Shown here one piece after another: positions 12,074 through 24,583 of a stretch of DNA of 64,000 bases (the stretch's first letter is position 1; the number at the start of each line of letters is the position of its first letter). A program made the translations under genes and the position numbers. The notes under the pieces were generated by a model, which saw only the letters and a program-made list of their open reading frames with translations, was not told the DNA's origin and ran no database searches. Source of the stretch: Chrysomallon squamiferum (lineage: Eukaryota; Mollusca; Gastropoda; Neomphalida; Peltospiridae); NCBI GenBank assembly GCA_012295275.1, contig CM022670.1, positions 30,021,938 to 30,085,937 on the forward strand, written 5' to 3'.

Positions 12074-13591
12074 CTGCCGTAGCTAATGGTCGTCGATCGG
12101 AGAGAGAGAGAGAGCGATACAAAAAATACAAATCTAGAAATACAAAAAAGGCACTGGAAAAGTATATAACGAACTGATATTTATGGAATTTAAATTTGAA
12201 AACAATTTTGAAATTCATAAATAATAATAATAATAATAATAACAATAATAATAAAATAAAAAAATAAATAAATAAAATAAAAGATAATTCAGTAAATGAT
12301 TATAACACTGGAAGATGTTTTAATTTTTTTTAGCATTCCAAATACTTTATCTTCAAAACAGAAAAATACTATCTAGCAACTATTTCTCAACGCATTGATT
12401 ATTTTAGCAGTATTCAAAGTTCTATCAGTCTTCCGATAAACGTAAAAAAGTTAACCATTTTAATTTCATTAAAATCCCATTTATAACGGATTATTCGATC
12501 ATGTGTTTAAATCGCCTCTCCTTACAATACAGTGCCGCCCCGTAACACCTCGTGTGAAACAAATCAAACTGTAAAGTAATTTCCTGAATTAAATATGCTC
12601 ATAATGACAAATGGCCGATTAACTATACTGATGGAAGTACTGATCTACGGTTATTTATATATATTTTTTTTAAAATTGTAAAAGCATGATCAGAGTGGTA
12701 GTAAGATTTATAAAAAAACCCACAAAAAAGACAAAAACAGAAAGAAAACAAAACAAAAATGAGAGAAAAAGCAGTAAAATAGTCAAATGAAGATAAAACA
12801 CTAATAAATTAATAAACAAACAAACAAACAAATAAAAATGAAGCAGTAATACTCTAAATCCAGAAGAAAATTTAACAGCCATAGCTGGTCTCCACTGCTC
12901 AAAGATTTTAAATTAGTATTTTGTTTTCCTTTTCCATTAACAATAACAACAATTATAAATACTGCTACTACTGCAGTTAATACTACTAGTAATGCTAATG
13001 CTGCTGCTAGTACTGTAACGAGTACTATACTACTGCTACTACTACTATTCTGCTCCTACAGCTACTGTTACTACTACTACTACTAATAATAATAATATTA
13101 AAATAACATAACACATTCTGTAGACATTCCATTAATGCTAATGAACAAAATTACGAAAATAAAATAAAAGTACAAAAATGATATAATAATAAAAAATTGG
13201 AATAAAACTGAGCAGCAATAGTAATGACAATTTCACTTATTAAATGACTGTTTTGTATTGCTCATTAAAAAAGAAAACAAAAGAATAATAATTTACATAA
13301 ATATTTTGCTATGGTATCTTTGCTGAATGCTTTCCCGAAGGTACATTCTAACAGAGCTATTTAACACAAATGTTTTAAGTCGAGACCGACTATTTCTGTT
13401 GTATAAACATAATGTATTACGTAAGTTATTTCAAATACACAAGCCTATTATTGTGAAGAACTGAATGAAGATCATACAAACATTTTTTTTATTTAAGAAT
13501 TTAATTTCTAAGCGTGTCCTTGAAACCAGTAAATACAGGTAATAATTTTTTCATATTAATTACACAAACATACTACATACACACATTACAC
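12074..13591. other. intergenic with trinucleotide patches
   Basis: Contains AAT/AAAT repeats (about 12220-12282), an A-rich patch (about 12705-12835) and a decayed ACT/AGT trinucleotide stretch (about 12957-13100). No gene supported. Confidence 0.6.
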
Positions 13592-13656
13592 ATACATACA
13601 TACATACATACATACATACATACATACATACATACATACATACATACATACGTGCA

Positions 13657-13686
<30 letters not shown>
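13592..13686. repeat. (CATA)n microsatellite
   Basis: About 23 CATA units with a single interruption around 13652 (CGTGCATA). The same motif or its complement recurs at about 22960, 23240, 23920, 37970, 41070 and 59066. Confidence 0.95.
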
Positions 13687-13690
<4 letters not shown>

Positions 13691-16324
13691 AATACATTCA
13701 AGCAAAATCTATCTTTGCAGTAATCATAAACAGGTATTTTTAAACATGACATTTAGATAAAAGAGAGAGACGTATTATCTGGTAATATTTTATCTATTTT
13801 ATTACATAAGTATTTGCCATTGTTTCTTTGTACTGAAATAAACATGAATACAAATTGGAGTAAGCTGAATTTAAACAGTTTAAAAACTAAATTTTATAGC
13901 AAATTTAAGTGTTTAGAAACTGTGTTGGACACTATGGAGACTACATGCTATTAATATGTATGACGGTGTTAATTTTGTGGCGCCAGGCGTCTGACTGAAA
14001 TATTCATACATCTCTGTCTGAATGCCGTTCTCATAATTATCACAGTTTTGTTACTTTTTGTAAATTCTCTTGAACTGAAAGGATGTATGTAAATGAACAT
14101 TCATATAGGTACATAAACCAAAACTGTCGAGACATATAATAAACAAAAACATCTTGAATGAAAAAGAAAAAAGTACATGTGTTTTTAAGAATAAGAAATA
14201 ACAGTCCGTACTAATTTAAATGTCTTTGTCCTTTTCGCTCAACGCTTTGGTTGTTTTGATGAAATAAGATATCGCAAGCGTACGTTTCTTTTCACTTATT
14301 ATGATTTCACTCTTTAAAGGAAAATCAATAACATAGTCATTATTTCTGTTGCGAACTTCTTTTGTGTCTTCTTGTCATTTATTTATCCTAATAAAATTTG
14401 TGTTTTTGTAGCTGAGTTTAGTGCAAATACATAGAGTCATCTTTAGGTGATGAGTTTTTATTACGAAAAGACTGAAATAGTTTATAGCTACAAATCTACT
14501 CTTTTGTTTTGAAAAAGAAAAGAAATTGTTCTTATCGGCTTCAGGTTATGAATCCAGTTTCGGATTAACGTATTTTTGAAAATCAGTGTCGGAAAGTTTA
14601 TAGTTTCAGTTTATATTTAATTTTTTTTTTTTTTTTTTTTTTTTAATAAACTACAGCAACAACAACAGCAACAAAAACAACATCAATACTACTACTACTA
14701 CTACTACTACTACTAATAATAATAATAACGACAACAACAACAACAGTAATAAAACAAAAATAAAAATTATACTTTAAAACAAATCAGTTGTCGTAATGAA
14801 GGCATTTTCCAAAGTTTGATGCAGTTGCAGACAAGGGAAATAAATCCCTGTATGCCACGAGCAGTTAATTGCCTGATCTATGAAACACTTTATTGATCGC
14901 ACTCGCCATAGTTCAGCAACAACAACGTAGAAATAATTATGATTTATCCTTTTATGATATGGTATGTTACTTTAACGCATATTCTTGTAAATAATGATGA
15001 TGGCAGTTTACTGAAATCGTCAAGAACATTTGAAAGAATATTAACTGGAATGTTTTATATTATACTGGAGACACAGAAGTCAATAACAGCTCTTGATAGA
15101 CTTGAGATTTTCAGAATTACATTACCGTGTTGAGTTGTAAACATCATGTTATGTATATTTATATGTTTCCTTTATTATATGTATTTCGTCATCTGTAAGA
15201 ACAGAAATATTATTCACTAGTATTCTCTTGTTTTATTGACAATGACTTCTTAAAGAATGAAATATGTTTTATTTCAGACATGATTAAATTATTCCTATAG
15301 AAATATTTATCATGTCAAAAACCAATTATAAATATGTCCTACCATAATTCTTTCTCAAATTGTAGAGTTTATGTTGGTTCCTAACCCAATACTAGAACTT
15401 TTAAGACTCTACGCTGCTGCTGCTTCTACTGATATAAATACTCTATTGCTGCTACTACTACTAGTAGTATTTACTATTGCTGGCGCCATTCATACCACTA
15501 CTCCCATTGTTACTACTACTAATAGTAGTACATTACTTGTACTAATACCATTAGTACTATCACTAACACTACTACGTCTAAAATTACAATTATTAACAAT
15601 ACTATCTGAAACACAGTTGTTTTTTATATGATTATTATTATTATTATTATTATTAGCAGCAGTAGTAGCTAATTACTTGCAAGCCTAAGATCTATCGTTT
15701 CTCACATTCTTTTTTACATGGTTATTTTGTTTAAGTCAGAGTTACACATTAACAATACTCACTAAATTATCATTTTCAAAATAATCGATAGTTTATGAGA
15801 ATAACTTACATTTAACTGTTGTAGAACATATCTGTAAGTCAAATTCTGTATCGTATATCAACTATTGTACACTATTTTACTTTTTCCTTTCCTAAAATTC
15901 CAGCTGTCTACATTTGAAAAATAATTATTTGTTGGCATTCTTTTCGTTGTCACCATCCAAGCTTACCTTTACCCACAAACAAAGCTCTTGTTATGTGCAA
16001 GAGATTTAATTTGTATTTTAATGGATTTACAATTTTCATGTTTAGTCAGTGTTTTCCTGTACGTAGAGAAAAAACTTGTGTAACTATTATCAGTTACCTG
16101 ACGTATTGTGTGTTAAATGATTTCCATGACGAGGAAGCCAAATGAAACGAAATTGGTATGTAGTTGCATTATTCGTTGGTACCGCTTATGTAGGATTTGA
16201 AAAATGGTTCAGAGTTACTGTTAAAGTTGACAGATAATGCAAGTTTCTTATTGTAACTAATTAAATAACGAAAAAATAATACCATCACCACCAACAGTAG
16301 TAACAACAACAACAGCAACAGCAG
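13687..16324. other. intergenic with poly-T and trinucleotide patches
   Basis: Includes an uninterrupted T24 tract (14621-14644) followed by AAC and ACT blocks (about 14650-14760), decayed ACT/AGT trinucleotides (about 15410-15560), an ATT tract (about 15629-15656) and a second AAC/AGC patch leading into the inverted repeat below. The 86-codon frame at 15371-15631 is a translation of the ACT repeat. No gene supported. Confidence 0.6.
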
Positions 16325-16442
16325 CAGAAACAATTGTAACGAAACAATAACAGCAACAACAAAATTATGAACTGAAATAAATAAATATATAAGTAAATAA
16401 ATAAATCGATCGGCATAAAAGACTCTTTCTGCTTAAACAAAA
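16325..16442 (+). repeat. inverted duplication, left arm (118 bp)
   Basis: The reverse complement of this 118-bp segment aligns without gaps to 17006-17123, with 7 mismatches (about 94% identity). It includes a shared complex core, GATCGGCATAAAAGAC, that is not simple repeat. The arms are separated by 563 bp. This fits a foldback element, inverted insertion of two copies of one family, or a local inverted duplication. Confidence 0.9.
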
Positions 16443-16633
16443 TACCTTTTAAAAGTAAAACAAATCACTGTCCTTTCTTCTCTTTCTACACTGGAAATAA
16501 TTATTCAGTTATATGAAACTGATCCTGTTAAAAATTAAAAATAACATTTTCGTTTTCATTAAACATAAACATATTTCTGAATTTTCATCGCATTTTGTTA
16601 TTTCCAGTAGATAATAGAAACGATGACTGGTGA

Positions 16634-16648
16634 TGACGTCATGCAAAT
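16634..16648. promoter_or_regulatory. overlapping CRE and octamer motif
   Basis: A full CRE palindrome (TGACGTCA, 16634-16641) shares its last base with an octamer (ATGCAAAT, 16641-16648). CREs bind CREB/ATF factors and octamers bind POU factors. It sits in the spacer between the inverted arms. Sequence match only; function unknown. Confidence 0.3.
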
Positions 16649-16897
16649 AATTTCAAAACGTAGCAAAATGACGAGCTTGCCATTTTAAAGTGGAATAGGT
16701 TAATATGTAAGCATTTATCTCTTTTAATACGTAAATAGATACAGTTGGTTACAAATACTAATAATTATTAACAACATTTTTTTTTTATTTTTTTTTATTT
16801 TTTATGCTTAAGCCAATAGTACATTATATACAGTTTTAAATGCAAAGTGAATAAACTAATTAATCCATGATCACACTATGTGACTGATGTTTTAGAA

Positions 16898-16935
16898 TAT
16901 TATTATTATTATTATTATTATGTGTCTGTTTTGTT

Positions 16936-17005
<70 letters not shown>
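16898..17005. repeat. (ATT)n-(TA)n-(GT)n compound microsatellite
   Basis: ATT units (about 16898-16920), then TA units (about 16936-16956), then about 24 GT units (16957-17005), abutting the right arm of the inverted duplication. Confidence 0.96.
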
Positions 17006-17009
<4 letters not shown>

Positions 17010-17123
17010 GTTTAAGTAGAAAGTGTCTTTTATGCCGATCGATTTATTTATTTACATATATATTTATTTTTTTCAATTCATAATTTTGTTGTTGCTGTTG
17101 TTGTTTCGTTACAGTTGTTTCTG
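17006..17123 (-). repeat. inverted duplication, right arm (118 bp)
   Basis: Inverted partner of 16325-16442. It starts directly at the end of the GT microsatellite and ends at a short (TA)n tract (about 17124-17135). The same length as the left arm and the absence of indels suggest a relatively recent duplication compared with other repeats here. Confidence 0.9.
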
Positions 17124-18483
17124 TATATATATATATGTAAGTATTTAAATTCGTTAGTCACGTGACCGCGTTCTTCACACATTTACAGATATTGCGTGTT
17201 CAGGTGTCAACGTTTGGAAGCCAGTGTTCTGTGGTGAGAGGGTTCATGCTGTGACATATCGATTGGTCAGAACGTCTGCTAATAGACAGTTAAAAGCTCA
17301 AATGTCAACACATTTAATGTTTAGGGCAAACCACTAACTAGGTAAATCTAATTTGTTCACTGGACGTCGTTAACTGGGGCATCTACGTATGGATGCTGGC
17401 AGATTTAAAGTGTAAAGTCAACCTTTATTTGTGACGATACGTTTTCAGTGTAACGAAATTTCTTACTTTGCACTCCTGAAAACTAATAGAATTAACACAG
17501 ATGAAGAAAAAGAGCACTTTAGTTTAATATCACTAAATGAAGATAAACAGTTTACATAAATAAGATGAATATTATGTGACGGTCATGCGTCTGAAGGAAC
17601 TGTAGAATGTTGTAAGAACCAAGCTCAGATTCTGAAATTCACTGAAGGTGTTTGTGGCAGCAGAAAAGTATTGTCCACCAATGCGATGAGAAGGAAAAAA
17701 AATGCCCTTGGCAGTAATCGGATATGGTAGCACCTAAATCCAAACTGTCAAAGCATCGAACATTGCGGAAATGACGAATTCAGATTCTAATCTCAGAGAT
17801 ATTTTTTACGTCTTTTGAAATTTGCTGAATCTGTTGTTTTTTTTTTTTTTTTTTTTTTTTGAGATTTTTTTAATTTTTATTTTCATAAGAACGCATGACT
17901 GTAGCCCGAAAGACGTTTCATACCATTAGAATCTCAAAATATAAAACCAGAATTAAAAAAAGAAAAGAAAAAAAAAGGTGTTCCGTCGAAAATTGACATC
18001 GCCTACGCAAAGTATATTTTAGTAGAGTTAAGCCAAAACCTAGAGGAGGGCATCCGGTGCTTGCCTCCCTTAATTCTTACTGACCGACATTCTTTTCTTT
18101 GTAATGACACTCGTTTCATCTTGAAATCTGTCAAAATTATAATTAAGGGATCCGTTAGCAATGGTTATAGCGGGATGACTACTTTATAATTAGTCAGTAA
18201 GGCACGTACATTGGCCTTTGATAAAACAGTCATGAACACTGGTTGGAACTGAGAAAAACTGATAAAACAGCCGAGGGGAAGTGATCATGTGACCCGATAT
18301 ATCGCAGGTGATCGTCCTAACTACTGGCGCTGCGATGTCATTTTTGTTGTTAGTTGGTATTACGTTTTAATACGTTATTGTTTTATCAGAACAGTTAAAC
18401 GTATAGACAAACCCACAGACAGTCAGACAGATTCAAAAAGAAGTCACACCCATACACACACATATATAAACAAAGAAAGAAGG
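17124..18483. other. intergenic; E-box palindrome and poly-T
   Basis: Contains GTCACGTGAC (17157-17166), a palindromic E-box of the USF/MiT/TFEB type, and an uninterrupted T24 tract (17837-17860). The phrase TGTAGCCCGAAAGACGTTTC (about 17900-17919) follows the T tract and could be part of a reversed poly-A-tailed repeat. No gene supported. Confidence 0.5.
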
Positions 18484-18551
18484 ATAGATAGATAGATAGA
18501 TAGATATATAGATAGATAGACAGATAGATAGAAAGACAGACAGATAGATAT
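18484..18551. repeat. (GATA)n / (GACA)n microsatellite
   Basis: Imperfect GATA array with GACA and GAAA variants. Confidence 0.93.
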
Positions 18552-19004
18552 AAGAGAACACTTTACTGTATTAATTTTGATTGTGCATATTAAAAATTAT
18601 AAAAGTATTGTCAGATATGAATGCTATTGTAACATAACATAAAGGTAACGGCTAGAATAGAAATATGGTATAAAAATAATACCAACATATATAGCAGAAT
18701 TTGTCAAAGAAAACAACACATTCTAATGGGAAGGGATGATCAGTAAAAATGGAATTAGTTGTAAATAAGTATTTTGTTATGATTGTAAAACACAAGTCTC
18801 TTCATTATCGTGTTAATACTGGTATGTTAATGACAGCAGTGGTAATATTATTGATTTTGTATGGGATACAGTAGGCAGCGGCGGTGTTAATGACAATAGT
18901 GGTAGTAATTGTAACTGAAGATGTAATAGTTTTTACAGTAATTATAGCCCTTTTTTTAGTATTAGGAGGCGTTATAAACGTAGTTGATGCGTACTGCTGG
19001 TCTA

Positions 19005-19245
19005 GGACAGTACAATACAGTAAACTATAGTTAAATATAGTATAGCATAATATAGTGTAGTATAGCACAGCATAGCATAATGTTGTATAATACAGTATAG
19101 TATTAGCACAGCACAGCATAGTTTAGCATAGTATAATATAATATGGTATAGCGTTAGTGTAGTATACTATAGTATCGTATAGTACAGTATTAGTATAAAA
19201 TAGTATAGTATAGTATAGTATAGTATAGTATAATTTATTAGCGTT
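19005..19245. repeat. degenerate (TATAG)n pentanucleotide array
   Basis: About 240 bp of TATAG/TACAG/CATAG-type units, mostly decayed, with a perfect block near 19200-19232. Flanking sequence (18830-18930 and 19260-19480) is rich in degenerate GTA/GTT/AGC trinucleotides. Confidence 0.85.
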
Positions 19246-20869
19246 AATCTATTAAACTCGCAAACCATATAGCATTAGTTGTTGTTACGTCAGTACTAGT
19301 AGCTGCTGCATTAGTAATATCAAATAATATAATATGTAGTTGTTGGTGATGTAGTTGTTCAAATAGTATAGTTACAGTTTAAGTGTACATGCAGTAGTTG
19401 TAATTGTAATAGCAGCAGCTGCAGTAGTAGTTAGCAATAGTTGTATTGGTAGTGGTAATGGTAGTAGCAGCAGCAACATTACTAGAACTGATATGAGGTG
19501 GGACAATGTCAACATCAACATCAGCTATACTGTAAAACCAACGCACTAGTTGGAATCACAGATGTCAATGAGAGGGTTGTAAACCTCCATCCGGAAACAA
19601 CTTTCAACGAGTGGATTGTAAACAGCAACATAACCGTAAACAAATATAAACGTGAAGTTTTACATGATGGCAGGTGGGGTTAGTGGTCACGGGGAAGAAG
19701 AACACTGAGTCGCTGTAAAATGGTAAATAGTCAATTAGTGTCTGTCCATCGGGACACAACAGAGTGCTTTCCTTATGCATAAAATGATTGTTCAGTCTCG
19801 CGGAGAAACCCGAACACGGATATTAGCTCTCTGTATAAATCGCGGTGATCCATCAATTCCTGAGCAGTGGAACTGTAGCTGTTTTCTATATATTGGCGTG
19901 TCTGCGCAATGCTATCACGACCGACATTGCTGATAAATGTGCCAGAAGCAATAAGAGTTGTTGTTATGAGTCATTATCGATCAAACAGGTTTTGTAAGCA
20001 CTCTGCGTCTTTTAAATTTACAATTTATACTGTTTTTTATTGATTTATTTATTTTATATTATTTTGTTTGTTTATATATTTATTGTTTTATTTTATTCTG
20101 TTTTATTTTATATTAATTTAGTAATCCTCAGAGAATTAAATTAAATTTCATTAAACAAACTAAAAATAATCTCTGTTTATCAGGAGACAAAATAACGATT
20201 TAGAAAAAAAAGAAAGAACGAAAGAAAGAAAAAGAAAAAAGATATTGACCTCATACTTTAACACTAACCGTATATTTTCGATTTCGCATTATTTGAAGAC
20301 TTACGAGAATTCGTAACATTTTCCTCGTTAATTGCTGTGTAGTCACTCTTATGTTTTGTCATCTTTGCCAATTATTTCTATTTTCCCACAAAAACCTCGC
20401 CCCATCCTTGCGATCAGTCAATTATTTCCGTGCTGTTTCTAAACTGACCACGGGCTGCCCATTAGTATTCGTTCTTGACAACCAGTGTATCTTTTACGTC
20501 GGGAAACTACGTATCTATCGTTGACAATTTCAGGCTTGATCGGCATCGTACGACCATCATGGCATAAGCTCATGACTATTATGTCACGTGCCATTATTTG
20601 CAGAAACGATCCAGACATCACTGATTTAACACTAAAACGAAATCTCAGCAGTCTTCGGAGAGCTACACTGAGCACGATATTTATATCATAAAAAAAGTTA
20701 AAAAGAATAAGAATCCATAAAAAATAAAATAGTATTTACATATAAGAACTACTTTAAAACGATAATAACAATAGTATTGGTACGCACAACAAATAACGTA
20801 AAATACTAACAAACACACACACACACACATTTAGACACATTTACACATATGGGTACACACATACACGTG
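19246..20869. other. intergenic; two GC-richer unique patches
   Basis: After decayed GTA/AGC trinucleotides to about 19480, two stretches (about 19490-19990 and 20400-20690) have noticeably higher G+C and sequence complexity than average. The second is open on both strands (plus 68 and minus 78 codons), but neither product is recognised and there is no clear exon boundary. A conserved non-coding element or an unannotated exon are both possible. Between them lies A/T-rich low-complexity sequence. Confidence 0.4.
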
Positions 20870-22959
20870 TATATATATATATATATAACCCAGACAAACA
20901 CTTATACATTATCGCACACAAACATATTTAGTTACAATTATTTTTTAATTTTGTCGTCAGAAGATAAGTACAGGGAGAAATATGAATATGTGTTTCTTCT
21001 AATTCATTTTTTTTTTCATTTCGATTTTACGTTTTTGACAGAGGTATGATTAGAGTCAAAAGAACAACAAAAAAAGTGCATTTTAATTACCAGATTTTAA
21101 CCAAGATTTTTCCTTCCTTTTCATCTTCTACTTTTTTTCTTCTTTTTTTTGTATTTCTCATTACATGTTATATAATATTAACTTTTTAATCACCCTTAAC
21201 TGAAAATCGATAAACATAATCAAACCGCAGGAATTTTCTGAAAATCTACAGGTAATTTTCACACATTATCTTAGCGATAATGAATACTGGATTAATAAAA
21301 CAAAAACATTAAAAGGAAAAGAAGAGAGAGACTATACTCCTCCCCCCACAATTAACTAACTAAAACAATACAAACAAACAAAAACAAAAAAATGTAAGAA
21401 ATGAAAGAAAATCTCAAATAAAGAAAATCTGCGATCTGATTAGCACAAATGCGATATGAATTGATTGAAAAACAAACCAAAATTAATATTGCCTCAGCTT
21501 CGATTTTATCATCACGCAAGCTACAATCATATCTCATAAAATAAAAAATAATATTTGTCTAGCCTGTACGTCTGCATGCAAATACAAATCTACAATACAA
21601 ACCAAATCATTTTTCTTCCATTCGTCTCAAATGTTCGTTAAAATTATTTTTGACTGCAGAATGAAATAAAAACATTTGATTCGTCACTCTTGTTTTCGTA
21701 AGGCGATTTCAATGATAAAAAAATATATCAAAGAACTTTCTTAACACGATGTTCTATAAAGGAAAAATTCAGAGTGCTTATTGGAGATAAATTAAATAAA
21801 ACATTCCATTCGACGAAACGAAAGAAAGCAACAACAAAACTGTTTTTCAAAGGAAAGAAAGATAAAAAATGTTCAAAAAGACATTTATATAATTATTCAA
21901 TCATGCACTAAAAGCTAAATGCTTTTCAGGAATATAATGACCAATCATAACAAGACTGGTTTTCTTTGAATAAACCTTTAAACAATTACAAAAAGGTAAA
22001 TAAATGTTGAAGGAACAGAAAGGAGAGAAATATTTATGAACATCTTGATCTTCGTATATTCTTTATTATTGCCTATTAGGTAACAAATAACATACTCACG
22101 AGGTGCCAAGTCAAAAATATTATTCAAGGGGTAAATTATCACCATAAGTTCTGATGCAGGAGCCATAAAGCAATGGACTAACAGATATCTCGTTTATCGC
22201 TGGTAAAGACAGTCAGTGTAATTGTGTCACTGATTCTGAAAAGTTTACTGATTTGATGTGAACATTTCATTATCTTTTATAAGTAATAAACAAGTTAGCA
22301 TTTTACCCTATTGACCTAATTAGTTTTCATCCGCTGCTCGTTCCAAACCTTGCCGAAACGGTCAAGTTTATGTTATAAGTAGTATTTTTTCGTTCCACTT
22401 TAAACATGCATTTAATATTTAGAGTTCAATTTATAATGTTTAGAAATAAAGGATAGTAAAATAGATAACGATTTTGGCTTTTGCAAGACTACAAAGCAGG
22501 AGAAAAAAAATCGTTTTGTGTGTGTGTGTGTTTGTGTTTCTGTGTGTTTGTGTTTTTGTGTGTGTTCTTGATTTTTTGTCAAATTGTTTTGTGGAGGTGG
22601 TGGCAATTTACAAAATACTCATTGTGAACATTGTAGGCGAGTGTAGTATTTTTTCATTCGTTTAGCATTATATTATTTGATTCTATAATCTCCAAATCAG
22701 ATCAAATTAATGTCTGAGCTACGTGTAATAGAAGAAATCGATGTGAGATTTTACAAAACCGTGACACTAAGTCGACACTAATGAGGAAATTAAATAATAA
22801 TAGTTACATCAGAAGCGACAGGTTTGATTTTCAGTTACGTCAGATAGCAATAACATCGCCCTAATTTTTGCTGTTAGTTCGATCCTTTCTTCTTAATCTT
22901 CTTTGTAAGTCTGTTTAATAGATATTTCAAAGTGTATTTATTTTGAACAGATCATCTGT
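20870..22959. other. intergenic with minor microsatellites
   Basis: A short (AT)n tract (20870-20887), T-rich stretches (21005-21020 and 21125-21150), A-rich sequence (21350-21400) and an imperfect GT/TTG tract (about 22518-22565). No supportable gene. Confidence 0.55.
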
Positions 22960-23113
22960 ATGTATGTATGTATGTGTGTGTGTGTGAATGTATGTATGTA
23001 TGTATGTGTGTGTGTGTATGTATGTATGTATGTATGTATGTATGTATATATGTTATGTATATATGTATGTATGTTTGTATGTTTGTACATATATATATGT
23101 ATGTATGTATTTT
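22960..23113. repeat. (TATG)n microsatellite with GT blocks
   Basis: TATG arrays interrupted by GT-rich blocks and short TA tracts. A second array lies only about 130 bp downstream, across a unique GC-richer spacer (23114-23237). Confidence 0.94.
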
Positions 23114-23237
23114 AGGATTCTGAATATTCTCTGTAGATTCTGCACATAGATAATATTCGGGAATTCTCTGGGACAGGAGGATAACGTCCAATCACGACCT
23201 CAGAAAGCCCGTCAAATGCGCTGACAAGACTCGAACG

Positions 23238-23405
23238 TATGTATCATTTATGTATGTATATATGTCTGTATGAATTTATGAATTTATGTATGTATTTAAG
23301 TATGTATGTATATATATGTATATATGTATGTGTGTATGTATGTATGTATGTATGTATGTATGTATGTATGTATGTATGTATGTATGTATGTAGGTAGGTA
23401 TGTAT
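23238..23405. repeat. (TATG)n microsatellite
   Basis: TATG array with variant units (TTTATG, TAGG), the longest perfect part about 23332-23392. Confidence 0.94.
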
Positions 23406-23859
23406 TGTGTTAGTATGTCCTTCCGTCTGAATGTATGCATATACTGATTTGGTCATTCACTGCATGGTGTCCGCCTCAGTAATTAATAATTAATGGTATT
23501 TAAAGTAATGATTCAAATGTTCATTGCATTATTATTATGTACCTGCTGATCAAAGTGTATTATCAGAAACAATAGAATAATGCTTTTAAAAGCTGCCTAA
23601 ATGCTGTTGAGAAAAGTAAAATGTTTCTCTATCGATTTTATTTATTTTTATTTTATATTTGTTTAGTTTAATAAGTAGTTTCCATTAAAGAGTTGGTGCA
23701 GTTGCACTGTAATACAGAGATATTATAAATCGTAACGACCTTAAAGCTACATTTGTATCGTAGTAACTAGAGTAGCTAAATAAACACAAAGATATATACC
23801 TATGAATGTAGGTACAGATATACGTGTGTATGCTTATATACATGTTTGTGTGTATATAG

Positions 23860-23985
23860 ATAAATAGATAGATAGAGATACCTGCCTACCTACCTACCTA
23901 CCTACGTACCTACATATATACATACATACATACATACATACAGACATACATATATACTACATACCATACCATACCATACATAAAT
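23860..23985. repeat. (GATA)n-(CTAC)n-(CATA)n compound microsatellite
   Basis: Short GATA units, then CTAC units (about 23884-23908), then CATA/CATAC units, ending with three CCATA-type pentamers. Confidence 0.92.
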
Positions 23986-24122
23986 TCACAAAACCACACA
24001 TAATTTGGCAATTGAGCAAGATCATCCTAATTAAACATTTGGGGCGGGGGGAATGGTATTTATGATAATAAAAAGTAAGAAACGATAACGGCATTCAACT
24101 AATGATGCCCATCCTCTTTCCC

Positions 24123-24142
24123 ATAATCTAAATTTAGATTAT
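24123..24142. promoter_or_regulatory. 20-bp perfect palindrome with inverted TAATCT half-sites
   Basis: TAATCT and AGATTA are arranged as an inverted pair around AAATTT, within a fully palindromic 20-mer. TAATCT resembles the half-site of K50-type homeodomain proteins (Otx, Pitx). Surrounding sequence is unique and not low-complexity. Sequence match only. Confidence 0.3.
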
Positions 24143-24571
24143 CCAAGTTGTTATGGTAATGGTGCAATGAATTAAGCTAATGTTGAGCTTCTGGTTATTA
24201 CTATGCAATTACAAAGTTAGGTATTTTTGTACTGACAGCGAAAGCGGTTTAAGCCTGGTTTTCAGCCCTAAAGTCTTTGGATGAATTTCCCATTATGTTT
24301 CCAGTTCGCGGTAACGACCTGTGGACACTTTATTGTATGACCGATTACTAACTTAGAGGCGGTCGGAAAGGCTGAAATGATTCCTAGAGGCTCTCGTGAA
24401 GAGTGTATTTTTCTAATTCACACATTAATTTGTACGATTAAGAATAGGTCAGTTTCATCAAAAAGATTCTTTTTTCAACCAGTGGGTTATATTCATTTAC
24501 AGCTGTCTAAATTTTGACGAGACAGGATGTAATTTAGACTAAGCATTTCTTGAAAAAAAAAATTCTAAGTA

Positions 24572-24583
24572 GGTCACGTGACC
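24572..24583. promoter_or_regulatory. GGTCACGTGACC E-box palindrome
   Basis: Twelve-base palindrome containing GTCACGTGAC, the favoured form for USF and MiT/TFE factors. Identical decamer to the one at 17157-17166. No gene is recognised nearby, so regulatory use is unproven. Confidence 0.3.

Noticed and set aside
18805-19119. 104-codon minus frame rich in Tyr and Cys
   Set aside because: Mostly a translation of degenerate TATAG and GTA repeats.
22960-23405. Repeat arrays with a unique spacer, considered as a CRISPR-like array
   Set aside because: Repeats are tetranucleotide microsatellite with no regular unique spacers, and the sequence is animal-like.
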